Positions 36,223 through 45,864 of a stretch of 64,000 bases of DNA are shown in pieces. Source of the stretch: DASUPK01 sp963819715 (GTDB lineage: Bacteria > Actinomycetota > Thermoleophilia > Solirubrobacterales > 70-9). The DNA is taken from positions 11,065 through 75,064 of the forward strand of contig CAWFXE010000007.1 of NCBI GenBank assembly GCA_963819715.1, read 5' to 3'. Every line of letters starts with the position of its first letter. Position 1 is the first letter of the stretch. Both the position numbers and the translations under genes were made by a program. A model generated the notes under the pieces. That model searched no databases. It was not told the DNA's origin and worked only from the letters and a program-made list of their open reading frames with translations.

Positions 36223-36663
36223 ATGACGGGGGAGAAAGCCGAGCGATTCGTCGTCCTCAACCTGCGCCTGATGGCGGTCGGGTTCGCGATCACCGGCTTC
36301 TTCTTCATCGCCTGGCCGGACGGGACGCTCGCGCGGCTGACCGAGCTCGGCGACCACTTCGGCTTCGACACCCCCGCGCCGAAGACCGACGAGCGCCTCT
36401 GGCTCTCGCTCGGCTTCGCCTACATGGTGGTGATCACGTTCCTGGCCTGGATCGCGTCGACCGACGTCGTCCGCTACCGGCCGATGCTCCTGGCGCTCGC
36501 GGCGGGCAAGGCGGCCTCCTCGATCACCTCCCTGATCTTCTTCATCGAGGACGACGTCTTCGTCTATCTGCTCAACGGGATCGTCGACGGCTCGCTCGTC
36601 TTCGCGTCGCTGCTGCTCTGGTCGCTCGCCGGCCGGGTCGGCTCCCCCGCCGCGCCCCCCTGA
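36223..36663 (+). CDS. DUF4345-like membrane protein
   Basis: A 146 aa protein with four hydrophobic helices (about residues 12-32, 65-82, 90-110, 118-136). The arrangement, with a conserved GFAIT turn in helix 1 and the short polar loop ending DERLWLSLGFAYM, resembles DUF4345; function is unknown. The ATG has TAGGAT 9 nt upstream and no Shine-Dalgarno. It is followed at once by the GMC oxidoreductase locus, with which it may be cotranscribed. Confidence 0.72.
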   Translation: MTGEKAERFVVLNLRLMAVGFAITGFFFIAWPDGTLARLTELGDHFGFDTPAPKTDERLWLSLGFAYMVVITFLAWIASTDVVRYRPMLLALAAGKAASSITSLIFFIEDDVFVYLLNGIVDGSLVFASLLLWSLAGRVGSPAAPP

Positions 36664-38604
36664 AGGCGCCCGCCGGGGCTCCGGGCCGCCGAGCTCAGGA
36701 CTCTGCGAGCGATCGCGGAGGCAGTCGCCCCTGGTGACGACGGGCTGCCCGCGGCCGAGACCGAGGTCCCGGTCGCCGAGCCGGTCGCGCGGTTCCTCTC
36801 GCGGATGCCGGCGCGCACCGTGCAGGTGGTGCGCCTCGCGCTGCGCGTGTTCGAGTGGCTTCCGTTTCCCTGGCGCTTCTCCCGTATGAGCGTCGAGGCC
36901 CGCTCCCAGTACATGGCGAAGATGGAGAGCTCGCGCTTCTCGCTCTACCGCGACCTGCTGCTGCTCGCGAAGATGCTCGCGATGGTCGGCTGGGCGCGCG
37001 ACGAGCGCGTGCGGAGCGCGGTCGGCTTCGAGTCTCGCTGCGCGGTGCGCGAAGGCGCCCCGCAGCCCGCCGTCAACCGGCGTCGGGGATCTCGAGCCCC
37101 GCGGCGACGGGGAGGAGTGCGACGTCGCGATCGTCGGCTCCGGCGCGGGCGGAGCCGCCGCCGCGGCGATCCTGGCCGAGGCCGGCCTGGACGTGATGGT
37201 GCTCGAGTCCGGGCCGTACGTGGACCAGCACGAGCTACCCGACCGATCCGCTCGACGGCCTGCCGCTGCTCTACCGCGACGGGGGGATGACGATCGCCAT
37301 CGGCAAGCCCGCGATCCCGATCCCGGTCGGCCGCACGGTGGGCGGCACCACGGTGATCAACTCCGGGACCTGCTTCCGCGCGCCCGCCGAGGTGCTCGAG
37401 GAGTGGCGGCGACAGGAGGGCATCGAGTGGGCCGGCGAGCTCGATCGCGCACTACGAGGAGGCCGAGGAGATGCTCGCGGTGACGCCCCTCGACCCCGAG
37501 ACGCATCGGCCGCAACGGCCAGCTCTGCATGGAGGGGGCCGAGGCGCTCGGCGCCAGCGGCGGGCCGATCAGCCGCAACGCCGGCGGCTGCGTGCAGTGC
37601 AGCTCCTGCCCGCTCGGCTGCGAGATCGATGCGAAGCGCGCCACGCACGTCTCCTATCTGCCGCGGGCGGTGGCGGCCGGGGCGCGTGTCCGGGCCGGCG
37701 TCAAGGTGCAGCGGATCCTCACGGAGGACGGCCGCGCGACGGGACTCGCCTGCCGGGCCGGCCTGCCGACGACCGCCGTCACAGGAGCTCTCACGAAATG
37801 GGGGGCAACCGCGCCGGGCGGGACTGGCAGGTGCGAGCCCAGGCCGTGATCAGCGCCGGCGGCGCGTTCGGCACTCCGGAGCTGCTGATGCGCTCCGGGA
37901 TCAGCCACCCCGCCCTCGGCCGTCACCTCCACGTCCACCCCGCCGCCTGGATCGGCGCCCGCTACGAGGAGGAGGTCCGCGGCTGGGACGGCGTCATGCA
38001 GAGCTACTACGTGGACCAGTGGCAGCCGGAGGGAATCCTGCTCGAGGCCACCTTCACCCCGCTCTCCTTCGGCGCCCAGTGGCTGCCGGGCGTCGGCGCC
38101 GCGTTCTCCGACCGCGTCGCCAATTTCGGCCACATCGCCTCGATCGGAGTCCACCTCCACGATCGCTCGGAGGGGCGGGTCGGGCTCAGCTCCAGCGGCT
38201 CGCTCCGCCTCTCCTACCGGTTGCTCGAGGACGAGGCGCGGGCGATCCAGTTCGGCATCGCACGGGCGGCCGAGGTCCACTTCGCCGCCGGCGCGACCGA
38301 GGTCTATCCGAACGTCGGGCCGGTGTCAGTGATCCCCCGGGGCAAGCTGGCCGAGTTCGAGTCGATGCGCCTGAAGCCCGCCGATCTGCGCCTCGAAGCC
38401 TTCCACCCGATGAGCAGCGCCCGGATGGGGACCGACCCGGACACGAGCGTCTGCGATCCGAGCGGGGCCGTCCGCGGCGTCGAGAACCTCTACATCGCCG
38501 ACGGGAGCATCCTGCCGACGTCGGTAGGGGTCAACCCGATGATGACGATCATCGCCTGCGCCACGCACGTGGCGGGGGACGTCGGGGCCGCGCTAGGCGG
38601 CTGA
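36661..38604 (+). pseudogene. GMC-family FAD oxidoreductase, frameshifted
   Basis: FAD-dependent oxidoreductase of the glucose-methanol-choline family. An N-terminal helical segment (LRTLRAIAEAVAPG ... RFSRMSVEARSQYM) precedes the FAD loop DVAIVGSGAGGAAAAAILAEAG, then VGGTTVINSGTCFRAP, CVQCSSCPLGCEIDAKRATH, INSAGGAFGTPELL-like VISAGGAFGTPELLMRSG, and the C-terminal GMC end with HPMSSARMGTDP and GVNPMMTIIACATHVA. The large intact part starts near 37800; at least five shifts lie between 36.69 and 37.80 kb. The start codon cannot be placed. Similar enzymes oxidise long-chain alcohols or sterols; substrate here unknown. Confidence 0.8.
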
Positions 38605-39014
38605 GGCCTTCGGCGGCCTTCATCGGCTGCATCCCCATGTAGCCGCCCACCGTGATCGGCGATCGCGAAGCCCAGCCCGAGCCAGGCGCCGATACTCGAG
38701 GTCAACAGCGGCCGGTACCCGGGCGGATCGATCATCCTGATCAGGATCAGGATCAGCCGCAACGCCGCCGAATCCCGCCGCCACGGATGATCCGGCCACC
38801 GGGTAGCTCACCGAGATCCGTAGGAGGACGCAAGCCGCAACGGACAGTGCCGACGACCGCGGCGGCGGCCAGCACGATGTCGGTGACGCTGAAGGCCTCC
38901 CAGGCGGTCGAGGTCAGGGCCGCCGACCGAGTACCAGGTGAGGAACAGGGAGACGAGCAGGCCGAGGCCTCCGATGGCCCCGACCAGCTCGCCCGGCCTC
39001 AATCCACGCTTCAG
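38593..39014 (-). pseudogene. Tandem membrane protein paralogue 4, frameshifted
   Basis: The beginning, KRGLRPGELVGAIGGLGLLVSLFLTWYSVGG, aligns with the starts of the three following paralogues. After shifts, LILILIRMIDPPGYRPLL, SIGAWLGLGFAIA and ITVGGYMGMQPMKAA correspond to their later helices and GGY/F-MQ ending. Three or more single-base shifts lie between 38.64 and 38.90 kb. The start is probably a CTG (39014) or TTG (39002) overlapping or following the preceding gene's stop. It overlaps the end of the convergent GMC gene by 12 bp. Confidence 0.6.
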
Positions 39015-39460
39015 TACCGCTCGCCTCCGGCTTCGTCCTGCATCGAGAGGTAACCGCCGACGGCTATCCCGGCGCAGGCCAGCAGGCCCAGCCAGAAGCC
39101 GATCTTCGTCGAGAAGTTCACGCCAAAGAAATCGTGATCGAACAGCTGGTAGATGATCATCAGCGTCCCGATGCCGCCGAGCAGGGCGGTCGCCATGCCG
39201 GCGAGCCCTCCGCCGGCGTCGCCCCCGCCGGTCAGGGTCATCACGGCCGGCAGCAGCGCGACGAGGATGACGATCAGCAGGAAGATGTCGAGCGGGTTCT
39301 CGATCTCCCAGAGGCTGAAGTTCTTCGAGGCGGTCACGACTCCGCCGCCGCTGATGATCCCACCCGTCACCCCGAACCAGGGCAGAAAAGTGAAGATGAA
39401 CAGAAGGATCGCCGACACGGCGGCCACCATCTGCCCTTGAGACAAGCGATTCACATCCAC
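39011..39460 (-). CDS. Tandem membrane protein paralogue 3
   Basis: A 149 aa membrane protein of unknown function. It has four helices, starting right after NRLSQGQMVAAVSAILLFIFTFLPWFGV, with a short extracytoplasmic loop, two central helices (LDIFLLIVILVALLPAVM, LGGIGTLMIIYQLF) and a last helix ending VGGYLSMQDEAGG. The GTG start has GGAGGA 7 nt upstream. Intact. Same layout as the neighbouring paralogues. Confidence 0.8.
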   Translation of the reverse strand: MDVNRLSQGQMVAAVSAILLFIFTFLPWFGVTGGIISGGGVVTASKNFSLWEIENPLDIFLLIVILVALLPAVMTLTGGGDAGGGLAGMATALLGGIGTLMIIYQLFDHDFFGVNFSTKIGFWLGLLACAGIAVGGYLSMQDEAGGERY

Positions 39461-39496
39461 TGTTGACTCCTCCTTCCGGTGGCGAGGTGCCCGAGC

Positions 39497-39949
39497 CTAT
39501 ATCTCTCCGGCGACCTCTTCCTGCATCGCGCGGAATCCACCGTAGGCAATCGCCGCGGCGGCCACCAGGCCGATGTACGCGCCGATCTTGCGCTCCGCGC
39601 CGTCGGGGAAGTCGATGGTCAGCCAAACGGCGACCAGGATCACCGCCACCACGCCGAGCAGGAACGTCGCCGCCGAGACGAACGAGAACTCCTCGGCGCT
39701 GTCGGTGAGCGCCAGCAGCGCCGGGAGCGCCGCGACGATCACGGTGATCAGCAGGTAGACGTCGAGCGTCGAGCCCTTCCAGACGTTCTCGGAGGTGTCG
39801 CCCACGGCGCCGGAGACGCCGGACGGCAGATTCACCCCCGAAGGAAGCGAAGGCCCGCTCACCCCTATCCAGGGCAGGAACATCGCAACCAGCAGAACGG
39901 CGGCGCCGATCGCCGCGATCAACTGCCCCTGAGACAACCTTCCAATCAT
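39497..39949 (-). CDS. Tandem membrane protein paralogue 2
   Basis: A 150 aa membrane protein. It starts MIGRLSQGQLIAAIGAAVLL with the LPWIGVSGPSLPSG loop after helix 1, then LDVYLLITVIVAALPALLAL, LLGVVAVILVAVWL and the final IAYGGFRAMQEEVAG. The second ATG of the frame (39949) is chosen because GGAGG lies 6 nt before it, while it touches the first ATG at 39955. Sequence similarity to paralogue 3 is plain in RLSQGQ, FLPW and GG-MQ-E. Function unknown. Confidence 0.8.
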   Translation of the reverse strand: MIGRLSQGQLIAAIGAAVLLVAMFLPWIGVSGPSLPSGVNLPSGVSGAVGDTSENVWKGSTLDVYLLITVIVAALPALLALTDSAEEFSFVSAATFLLGVVAVILVAVWLTIDFPDGAERKIGAYIGLVAAAAIAYGGFRAMQEEVAGEI

Positions 39950-40075
39950 GTTCATCCTCCGTCGATTTTCAGAGCGCGCGCCGTGACCCTACACAGGCGG
40001 GCGCTTGTGAACACGGCGGTCTTGGCGACCCTCCGGGGTCAGGCCCCCGCGGGGGGCCTGACCCCTCGGGGTTCG

Positions 40076-40754
40076 CTACTTCTTGCGGCTCGCGGCGCTC
40101 TTGCTGCGAGACGCGCTCGGCTTCTTCTTCGCCGCTGACTTCGCCTTCGACGCCTGAGCGAGCGGCCGGCTTCTTCGCCGCCGAGCGCTTGGTCGCGGTG
40201 GAGCCGCTCGAACGGGCGGCGCTCTTGGCCGGAGCAGCGGCCGGACGAGGCGCCGGCGTCGCCGCCGGCGCGCTTGCCGAGGCCGCGCGAGTGCGACCAC
40301 CGGGGACAGCGACGAGCGGCTGGAAGCCGTCCTCGCCGAGCGCCATCAGGGCGCCCGCTGTGATTGCGATCGCCGCGGCGAGACCGAGGAACACCCCGAT
40401 CTTCAGCGTCGGCGAGCCGGCGAACATCCGCCAGAGGATCAGCAGCACTGCCAGGACGCCCAGCAGGGCGGTGACCGCTCCACGCTGGACCGGAACGTTC
40501 ACTCGCTGCCCGGCTGCAGCCAGATACGCCAGCGCGATCCCCGAGATCCCCGACAGGATGATCAGGAAGCCGGGAAGGTCGGCCAGTGCATCCCACCCGC
40601 TGATGCCCGGATGGGACAGGGTCGCGGTGCCGTTGACCAGGCTGCCGGTTACCTCCGCTCCGCCGCCGAACCAGTCGAAGAACAGGAACACGAACAGGGC
40701 GACCCCGCCGATTCCGGCGACGAGCTCGCCCGTACGCAACCTTGATGAGTCCAA
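40076..40754 (-). pseudogene. Tandem membrane protein paralogue 1 with Lys/Ala-rich tail, one frameshift
   Basis: TTG at 40754 (GGAGG 5 nt upstream) gives DSSRLRTGELVAGIGGVALFVFLFFDWFGG, matching the other paralogues. Four helices follow, then from about residue 165 a tail rich in Ala, Pro, Lys and Ser, with KSAARSSGSTATKRSAAKKP before and SKAKSAAKKKPSASRSKSAA after a single-base shift near 40158, ending at 40076. The basic tail is like histone H1-type or DNA/RNA-binding tails; the other paralogues lack it. It lies 32 bp after folD. Confidence 0.7.
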
Positions 40755-40786
40755 ATCAGCCTCCGTCGATGGATTGAGGCTGGGAT

Positions 40787-41656
40787 TCAACCAGGCGTAG
40801 CGGCCACCGTCAGGCGTCCTCGAGCGGCCTGGACGGTGTTGGACAACAGCATCGCGATCGTCATCGGGCCGACGCCGCCGGGCACCGGCGTAATCGCACC
40901 AGCGACCTCCACGGCGGCCTCGAAATCGACATCCCCGACCAGGCCATCATCGGTGCGATTGGTTCCGACGTCGATGACCGTGCCCCCCGGCCGGATCATG
41001 TCGCCCGTGACGAGCTTGGGCTGACCCGCCGCCGCGATCAGGATCTCCGCCCGTCTGCAGACCTCGCCGAGGTCCCGCGTGCGGCTGTGGCAGATCGTCG
41101 GCGTCGCGTTGGCGCCGAGCAACAACGAGAAGACCGGGCGGCCGACCAGGTTGGAGCGGCCGACGATCACCGCCTCCTTGCCGGACGGGTCCACCCCAGC
41201 CGACGCGAGCAGCTCCATGATCCCCCGCGGCGTGCACGGCACCAGACCGGGCTCGCCGCGTGCAAGCCTGCCGGCGCTGATCGGGGTGAGGCCGTCGACG
41301 TCCTTGTCCGGGTCGAGTGCGTTGACGATCGCGGCTGAGTCGATCTGATCGGGAAGCGGCAGCTGCACGAGGATGCCGTCCACCTCGTCGGAGGAGTTCA
41401 GCTCGCGAACCAGATCGAGCAGATCCTCCTGGGAGATCGAGCCGTTCGGCTCGTGGTGGATCGACCGGATCCCGACCTCCTCGCAGGCCTCGCGCTTGCG
41501 GCGCACGTAGATGGCGGAGGCCGGGTCGTCGCCGACGAGGACCGTGGCGAGTCCGGGCGACCTCCCCAGCCCGGCGGATAGCTCCTCGACCTCTCCGCGA
41601 ACACGCTCGCGCACCGTTGCGGCGACGGCCTTGCCGTCGATCACCGTCGCGGCCAT
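40787..41656 (-). CDS. folD: Methylenetetrahydrofolate dehydrogenase/cyclohydrolase
   Basis: Bifunctional folate enzyme of 289 aa interconverting methylene- and formyl-tetrahydrofolate with NADP. Motifs: YVRRKREACEEVGI with the catalytic lysine near residue 55, DGILVQLPLPDQID near 100, the dinucleotide site VIVGRSNLVGRP near 165, and PVPGGVGPMTIAMLLSNT at the C-terminus. The ATG at 41656 overlaps the helicase stop (TGATG), so it is probably cotranslated with it. Confidence 0.96.
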   Translation of the reverse strand: MAATVIDGKAVAATVRERVRGEVEELSAGLGRSPGLATVLVGDDPASAIYVRRKREACEEVGIRSIHHEPNGSISQEDLLDLVRELNSSDEVDGILVQLPLPDQIDSAAIVNALDPDKDVDGLTPISAGRLARGEPGLVPCTPRGIMELLASAGVDPSGKEAVIVGRSNLVGRPVFSLLLGANATPTICHSRTRDLGEVCRRAEILIAAAGQPKLVTGDMIRPGGTVIDVGTNRTDDGLVGDVDFEAAVEVAGAITPVPGGVGPMTIAMLLSNTVQAARGRLTVAATPG

Positions 41657-43866
41657 CAGCTCGCCTTCCTGAGAGGTGCGTAGTCGGCCATCAGCTTGCG
41701 CTCGGCACCATCGCTGGCAAACCGGACGACAACCACGCCGCCCGGCTCGACCGCGGTGACCACGCCGTCGCCGAAGCTGGCGTGGACTATGTCGTCGCCG
41801 GTGGCGAAGCTGAGCGACGGGTCCGCCTTCGGGGCTGGAGCGGCCGTGCCGCCCAGGGCCCAACCGGTCATCGCCTGCTCCTGCGTGCCCTCGCGCTCGA
41901 CCAGGTCGTCGGGGAGCTCGGAGAGGAAGCGCGAGGGGAATCCGGTCTCCCGGCCCGCGAAGAGGCGGCGGCTGCGCGCGTGGGTCATCCAGAGCCGCTT
42001 GCGGGCCCGGGTGATGCCGACGTAGGCGAGGCGCCGCTCCTCCTCCTCGTTCCCCTCCTCGAGCGAGCGCGAGTGCGGGAAGACGCCCTCCTCACAGCCG
42101 ATGATGAAGACGGCGTCGTACTCGAGCCCCTTGGCGTTGTGGAGGGTCATCAGGGTCACCTTGGACTCGTCCCGGCTCAGGTCGTCCTGGTCGGTGTAGA
42201 GCGAGATCGCCTGCAGGAACTCCTCGAGCGGCGGGATCTCGGACGGCCCCTCGACCTGCCGGTTCGCGTTGAACTCGGCGGCGACTCCAACGAGCTCCTC
42301 GAGGTTCTCGATCCTGCCCTCGGCCTCGATGGTCCGCTCGGCGCGCAGCGCGTCGAGATAGCCGGAGCGTTCCAGCAGCGCCTTGAGCAGGTCGGCGACC
42401 GGCGCATCCTCGAACTCCGCGCGCAGCTCCTCGATCAGCTCGGTGAAGCGGCCGATGGACTTCATCGCCGCAGCGGAGAGCCCGGGAACCGTCTCCTTCT
42501 CCAGGGCGATCTCCCAGATCGTGCGGCCGGTCGTGTTGGCGTGCGCCAACAGGCGGCCCTGGCTCGTATCGCCGATCCCCCTGCGCGGCGAGTTGATCAC
42601 CCGCGAGAAGCTCACCTCGTCCGCCGGGTTGACGAGCAGCTGCAGATAGGCGATGGCGTCCTTGATCTCGGCGCGCTCGTAGAACTTCGTCCCGCCGATC
42701 ACCTGGTACGGCATCTCGTAGCGGACGAGGATGTCCTCCAGCACCCGGCTGTGCGCGTTGGTCCGGTAGAAGACGGCGACCTCGTCCCGGCTCAGACCGC
42801 CCTTGTCGACCAGCTCCTCGATCTCTCCCGCGACGAACCGAGCCTCGGCGTGCTCGTCCTCGAGCTCCGCGACGTGGATCTTCTCCCCCTGGCCGAGGTC
42901 GGTCCAGAGGTGCTTCTCCAGCCCTCCGGAGTTGTGGGAGATGACGGCGTTGGCGGCCTCGAGGATCGTCTCGGTCGACCGGTAGTTCTGCTCGAGCTTG
43001 ACCACGTGCGCATCGGGGAAGTCCTTCTCGAACTCGAGGATGTTGCGGACATCGGCCCCGCGGAACCCGTAGATCGCCTGGCTGTCATCGCCGACGACGG
43101 ACAGGTTCCCGTCCTCCCCGGCGAGCAGCTGGAGCAGCCGGTACTGGGCCGGGTTCGTGTCCTGGTACTCGTCGACGAGGATCCAGCGGAACCGCTCGCG
43201 ATAGCGCCGCCGGATGTCCTCGAACAGCTCCAGGACGTTGACCGTGCGCATCAACAGGTCGTCGAAGTCCATCGAGTTGGCGTCGAGCATCCGGCGCTCG
43301 TAGATCCGGTAGGCCTGGCCGACCATGTCCTCGAAGGGACCTCCGGCCGTCTCCTGATAGGTCTCGGCGTCGATCAGCTGGTTCTTGGCGTCGGAGATCC
43401 GGGCGCGGACGGCCCGCGGCGGGTACCGCTTGGTGTCGACCTCGAGCTCCTCCAGGCAGCGCTTCAGCATCCGCAGCGAGTCGGCCTCGTCGTAGATCGT
43501 GAAGCGGCTCGTATAGCCGAGCCGCTTCGCCTCGATCCGCAGGAGCCTGGCACAGGCGGCGTGGAAGGTCATCACCCACATCCGGCGCGAGACGCCGCCG
43601 ATCAGCTCGGAGACGCGATCGCGCATCTCGTTCGCCGCCTTGTTGGTGAAGGTGATCGCGAGGATCTGGTTCGGGTGGGCGCGGCCTGTGGCGAGGAGCC
43701 ACGCGATCCGGTGCGTCAGCGCGCGCGTCTTACCGGAGCCGGCCCCGGCCAGGATCAGCAGCGGGCCTTCGCCAAACGCGACGGCCTCGCGCTGGGGCCC
43801 GTTCAGGCCCGCCAGCAGGCGCTCGACCTGGTCCGCTCCGACCTCAATTGGCTTCGCTTCGGGCAC
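41656..43866 (-). CDS. pcrA: UvrD/PcrA/Rep-family DNA helicase
   Basis: Superfamily 1A 3'-5' helicase of 736 aa for repair and replication-fork work. Motifs in order: Q motif LNGPQREAVA, Walker A ILAGAGSGKTRALT, FTNKAANEMRDR, Walker B LVDEYQDTNPAQY, VGDDSQAIYGFRGAD, LEQNYRST, and VTLMTLHNAKGLEYDAVFI with AYVGITRARKRL. The C-terminal 60 residues (VHASFGDGVVTAVEPGGVVVVRF) form the Tudor-like, polymerase-binding end typical of PcrA/UvrD1. GTG start with TATCCT 6 nt upstream (leaderless). Followed by folD with overlap. Confidence 0.94.
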   Translation of the reverse strand: MPEAKPIEVGADQVERLLAGLNGPQREAVAFGEGPLLILAGAGSGKTRALTHRIAWLLATGRAHPNQILAITFTNKAANEMRDRVSELIGGVSRRMWVMTFHAACARLLRIEAKRLGYTSRFTIYDEADSLRMLKRCLEELEVDTKRYPPRAVRARISDAKNQLIDAETYQETAGGPFEDMVGQAYRIYERRMLDANSMDFDDLLMRTVNVLELFEDIRRRYRERFRWILVDEYQDTNPAQYRLLQLLAGEDGNLSVVGDDSQAIYGFRGADVRNILEFEKDFPDAHVVKLEQNYRSTETILEAANAVISHNSGGLEKHLWTDLGQGEKIHVAELEDEHAEARFVAGEIEELVDKGGLSRDEVAVFYRTNAHSRVLEDILVRYEMPYQVIGGTKFYERAEIKDAIAYLQLLVNPADEVSFSRVINSPRRGIGDTSQGRLLAHANTTGRTIWEIALEKETVPGLSAAAMKSIGRFTELIEELRAEFEDAPVADLLKALLERSGYLDALRAERTIEAEGRIENLEELVGVAAEFNANRQVEGPSEIPPLEEFLQAISLYTDQDDLSRDESKVTLMTLHNAKGLEYDAVFIIGCEEGVFPHSRSLEEGNEEEERRLAYVGITRARKRLWMTHARSRRLFAGRETGFPSRFLSELPDDLVEREGTQEQAMTGWALGGTAAPAPKADPSLSFATGDDIVHASFGDGVVTAVEPGGVVVVRFASDGAERKLMADYAPLRKAS

Positions 43867-43896
43867 GGGGCGAGGATAGTCCCCGCTTCGGCTCGC

Positions 43897-44493
43897 TCAG
43901 TCGGCCGGAATACAGCGCGAGAAGAGCGCCACGAGGTCCTGCTCCGTCCCGCCCAGCAGCGCACGCTTGATCTGGTCCGCGCCGGCGGCCTGGATCTCCT
44001 GCGTGATGCAGGCCTTCACCTGCGCGGACACCTCGCCGGAGGCGGCAACCCGCTCCGCGAAGGACTGCTTGAAGGTCACGACGTCGAGGTTGACGATGCC
44101 GGTGATCCTGTCGAGCTTCCACTGATCGCCGTCCTTGACCAGGGCGACGGCGAGAGTCGACCCGCCGAAGCTGCCCCCGGTGAACGCGACGTTCGCGCTC
44201 GCCCTGTCTCCGTCGACCTTGATCTCAGTGACGTCGGTCGACTGCGGATTGTCACTTGAGTCGGGCGCGACGAGCTCACACTGCTTGACGGCGTTCTCCC
44301 CGGTGGAGAACTCCGTCTGGTTGACGAAGTTCTGGGTCAGGAGCTCGATGCAGTCGGCCGGATCGGTGGACGTGACGCTCGTCTGGATGACGTCGGCGAT
44401 GTCGCTCTCGTCGTCGCCTCCCCCGCCGCACGCCGTCAGAGCGAGGGGCACGGCGAGGACGAGGAGCGCGATCAGGCGGGGCCGGACAGGCAC
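43897..44493 (-). CDS. Lipoprotein paralogue B
   Basis: A 198 aa predicted lipoprotein. The signal peptide RPRLIALLVLAVPLALTACGGGG ends in a lipobox LTAC, so the mature protein is lipid-anchored outside the membrane. The rest resembles its upstream neighbour: IADVIQTSVTSTDPADCIELLTQNFVNQTEF, then VDGDRASANVAFTGGSFGGSTLAVALVKDGDQWKLD, a fold like small NTF2-type or immune-type beta sheets. GTG at 44493 overlaps the preceding stop by 22 bp. Function unknown. Confidence 0.75.
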   Translation of the reverse strand: MPVRPRLIALLVLAVPLALTACGGGGDDESDIADVIQTSVTSTDPADCIELLTQNFVNQTEFSTGENAVKQCELVAPDSSDNPQSTDVTEIKVDGDRASANVAFTGGSFGGSTLAVALVKDGDQWKLDRITGIVNLDVVTFKQSFAERVAASGEVSAQVKACITQEIQAAGADQIKRALLGGTEQDLVALFSRCIPAD

Positions 44494-45104
44494 GCGCGGA
44501 TCAGCCCGAGCAGCTGGGTGGTATCGCCGCTGATCAGGGCGCCCTTGACGACATCGGGACCCGCGGAGTCGAGGGCCTTCGCGACGCACGCGGTGCCCGC
44601 CGCTGGAACGCCCTGCTGCGAGCTCAGCCGCTGGGTGAACGACCTCGAGAAGGCCGGCAGGTCAAATTTCGGAATGGCGTCGATCTGATCGACCTTCCAT
44701 TGATCGCCGTCCTTCACGAGGGACATCGTCAGGGTCGAGCCGTCGAACCCTCCGCCGTGGAAGCTGACGTTGGCCGTTGCGGTCGTCCCACTGATCTCCG
44801 TGTCGGCGATGTCGACGGAGTCGGGGTCGTCGCTGGTGTCGGGAGCGTCCTCCTGGCATGCCTTCAGCGCGGCGGGGCCGGCGACGAAGTGGATCTGCTC
44901 CAGGAACCGCTGCGTCTCGAGCCGCGTGCAGTCGGCCAGATCGGTGCTGGTCACGGAGGTGCGGATGACATGGGCGATCTCCGCCTGGGCCGCTCCGCCG
45001 ATCCCCCCGGAGGTGCTGTCGTCGGATCCGCCGCAAGCCGCGAGGGTGAGCGGGGCGGCCAAGACGACCAGAACACAGGCGAGGATGCGGGCCGGCCTAG
45101 CCAC
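44472..45104 (-). CDS. Lipoprotein paralogue A
   Basis: A 210 aa predicted lipoprotein with signal peptide and lipobox LAAC (RILACVLVVLAAPLTLAAC). The mature part has IAHVIRTSVTSTDLADCTRLETQRFLEQIHF and ATANVSFHGGGFDGSTLTMSLVKDGDQWKVDQI, closely matching paralogue B, so the pair arose by tandem duplication. Paired cysteines are conserved between the two. It overlaps the end of cysE by 8 bp. Function unknown. Confidence 0.76.
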   Translation of the reverse strand: MARPARILACVLVVLAAPLTLAACGGSDDSTSGGIGGAAQAEIAHVIRTSVTSTDLADCTRLETQRFLEQIHFVAGPAALKACQEDAPDTSDDPDSVDIADTEISGTTATANVSFHGGGFDGSTLTMSLVKDGDQWKVDQIDAIPKFDLPAFSRSFTQRLSSQQGVPAAGTACVAKALDSAGPDVVKGALISGDTTQLLGLIRACLSGPA

Positions 45105-45834
45105 CGGCCGAGCTCGGCCCCTTCTTCGGACGGAGCTCAGTCACGTCCGCCTCCCGGGCGTCCTCCCCGGTGGCCTCGGCCAGCCGCTTCTCCACCATCG
45201 CGATCCGCTCGGAGAGCTCCTTCATCGCCTCGGCGATCGGATCGGGCAGGTGGATCCAGTCGGTGTCCGGCCCCTCGATCGGGCGACCCTCCACGCGGAC
45301 GGGATGGCCGGGATTGCCGACGACGGTGGTCTGCGGCGGCACGTCCTCGATCACGACGGTGTTGGCGCCGACCTTCGCGTTCCGCCCGACGGTTACCGGC
45401 CCGAGCAGCTTGGCGCCCGAGCCGACGGTGACGTCGTCGTCGAGGGTCGGGTGGCGCTTGCCGCGCGCGAAGCCCGTGCCGCCCAGGGTCACGCCCTGGT
45501 ACAGCGTCACCCGGTCGCCGATCTCAGCCGTCTCGCCGATCACCACGCCCGAGCCGTGGTCGATGAAGAAGTCCGAGCCGATCCTGGCGGCCGGGTGGAT
45601 CTCGATTCCCGTGAACGCGCGGCTCGTGTACGCGATGGTCCGCGGCACGAGCGGGACCTCCGACTCCCAGAGCGCGTGCGCCACGCGATGGGCGAGCAGC
45701 GCCTGCACACCGGCCCAGCCGGTGAGGATCTCGAGGGTCCCGATCCCACGCGCGGCGGGGTCGCGCTCTCGCGCGGAGGCGACGTCGGACGACACCTCCT
45801 TCAGCACCTGCTTCAGGGTTCCCAGGCCAAGCAC
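45097..45834 (-). CDS. cysE: Serine O-acetyltransferase
   Basis: Makes O-acetylserine for cysteine synthesis. The 245 aa product has the N-terminal helical region, then left-handed beta-helix hexapeptide repeats with the catalytic HPAARIGSDFFIDHGSGVVIGETAEIGD and GVTLGGTGFARGKRHPTL. The C-terminal 70 residues (PDPIAEAMKELSERIAMVEKRL) form a helix typical of actinobacterial forms. GTG at 45834 has TAAGCT 7 nt upstream, giving a possible separate leaderless transcript besides read-through from cysK. Confidence 0.95.
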   Translation of the reverse strand: MLGLGTLKQVLKEVSSDVASARERDPAARGIGTLEILTGWAGVQALLAHRVAHALWESEVPLVPRTIAYTSRAFTGIEIHPAARIGSDFFIDHGSGVVIGETAEIGDRVTLYQGVTLGGTGFARGKRHPTLDDDVTVGSGAKLLGPVTVGRNAKVGANTVVIEDVPPQTTVVGNPGHPVRVEGRPIEGPDTDWIHLPDPIAEAMKELSERIAMVEKRLAEATGEDAREADVTELRPKKGPSSAGG

Positions 45835-45864
45835 GCCCCGAAGCTTAGGGCGGCTGGAGTGCCT

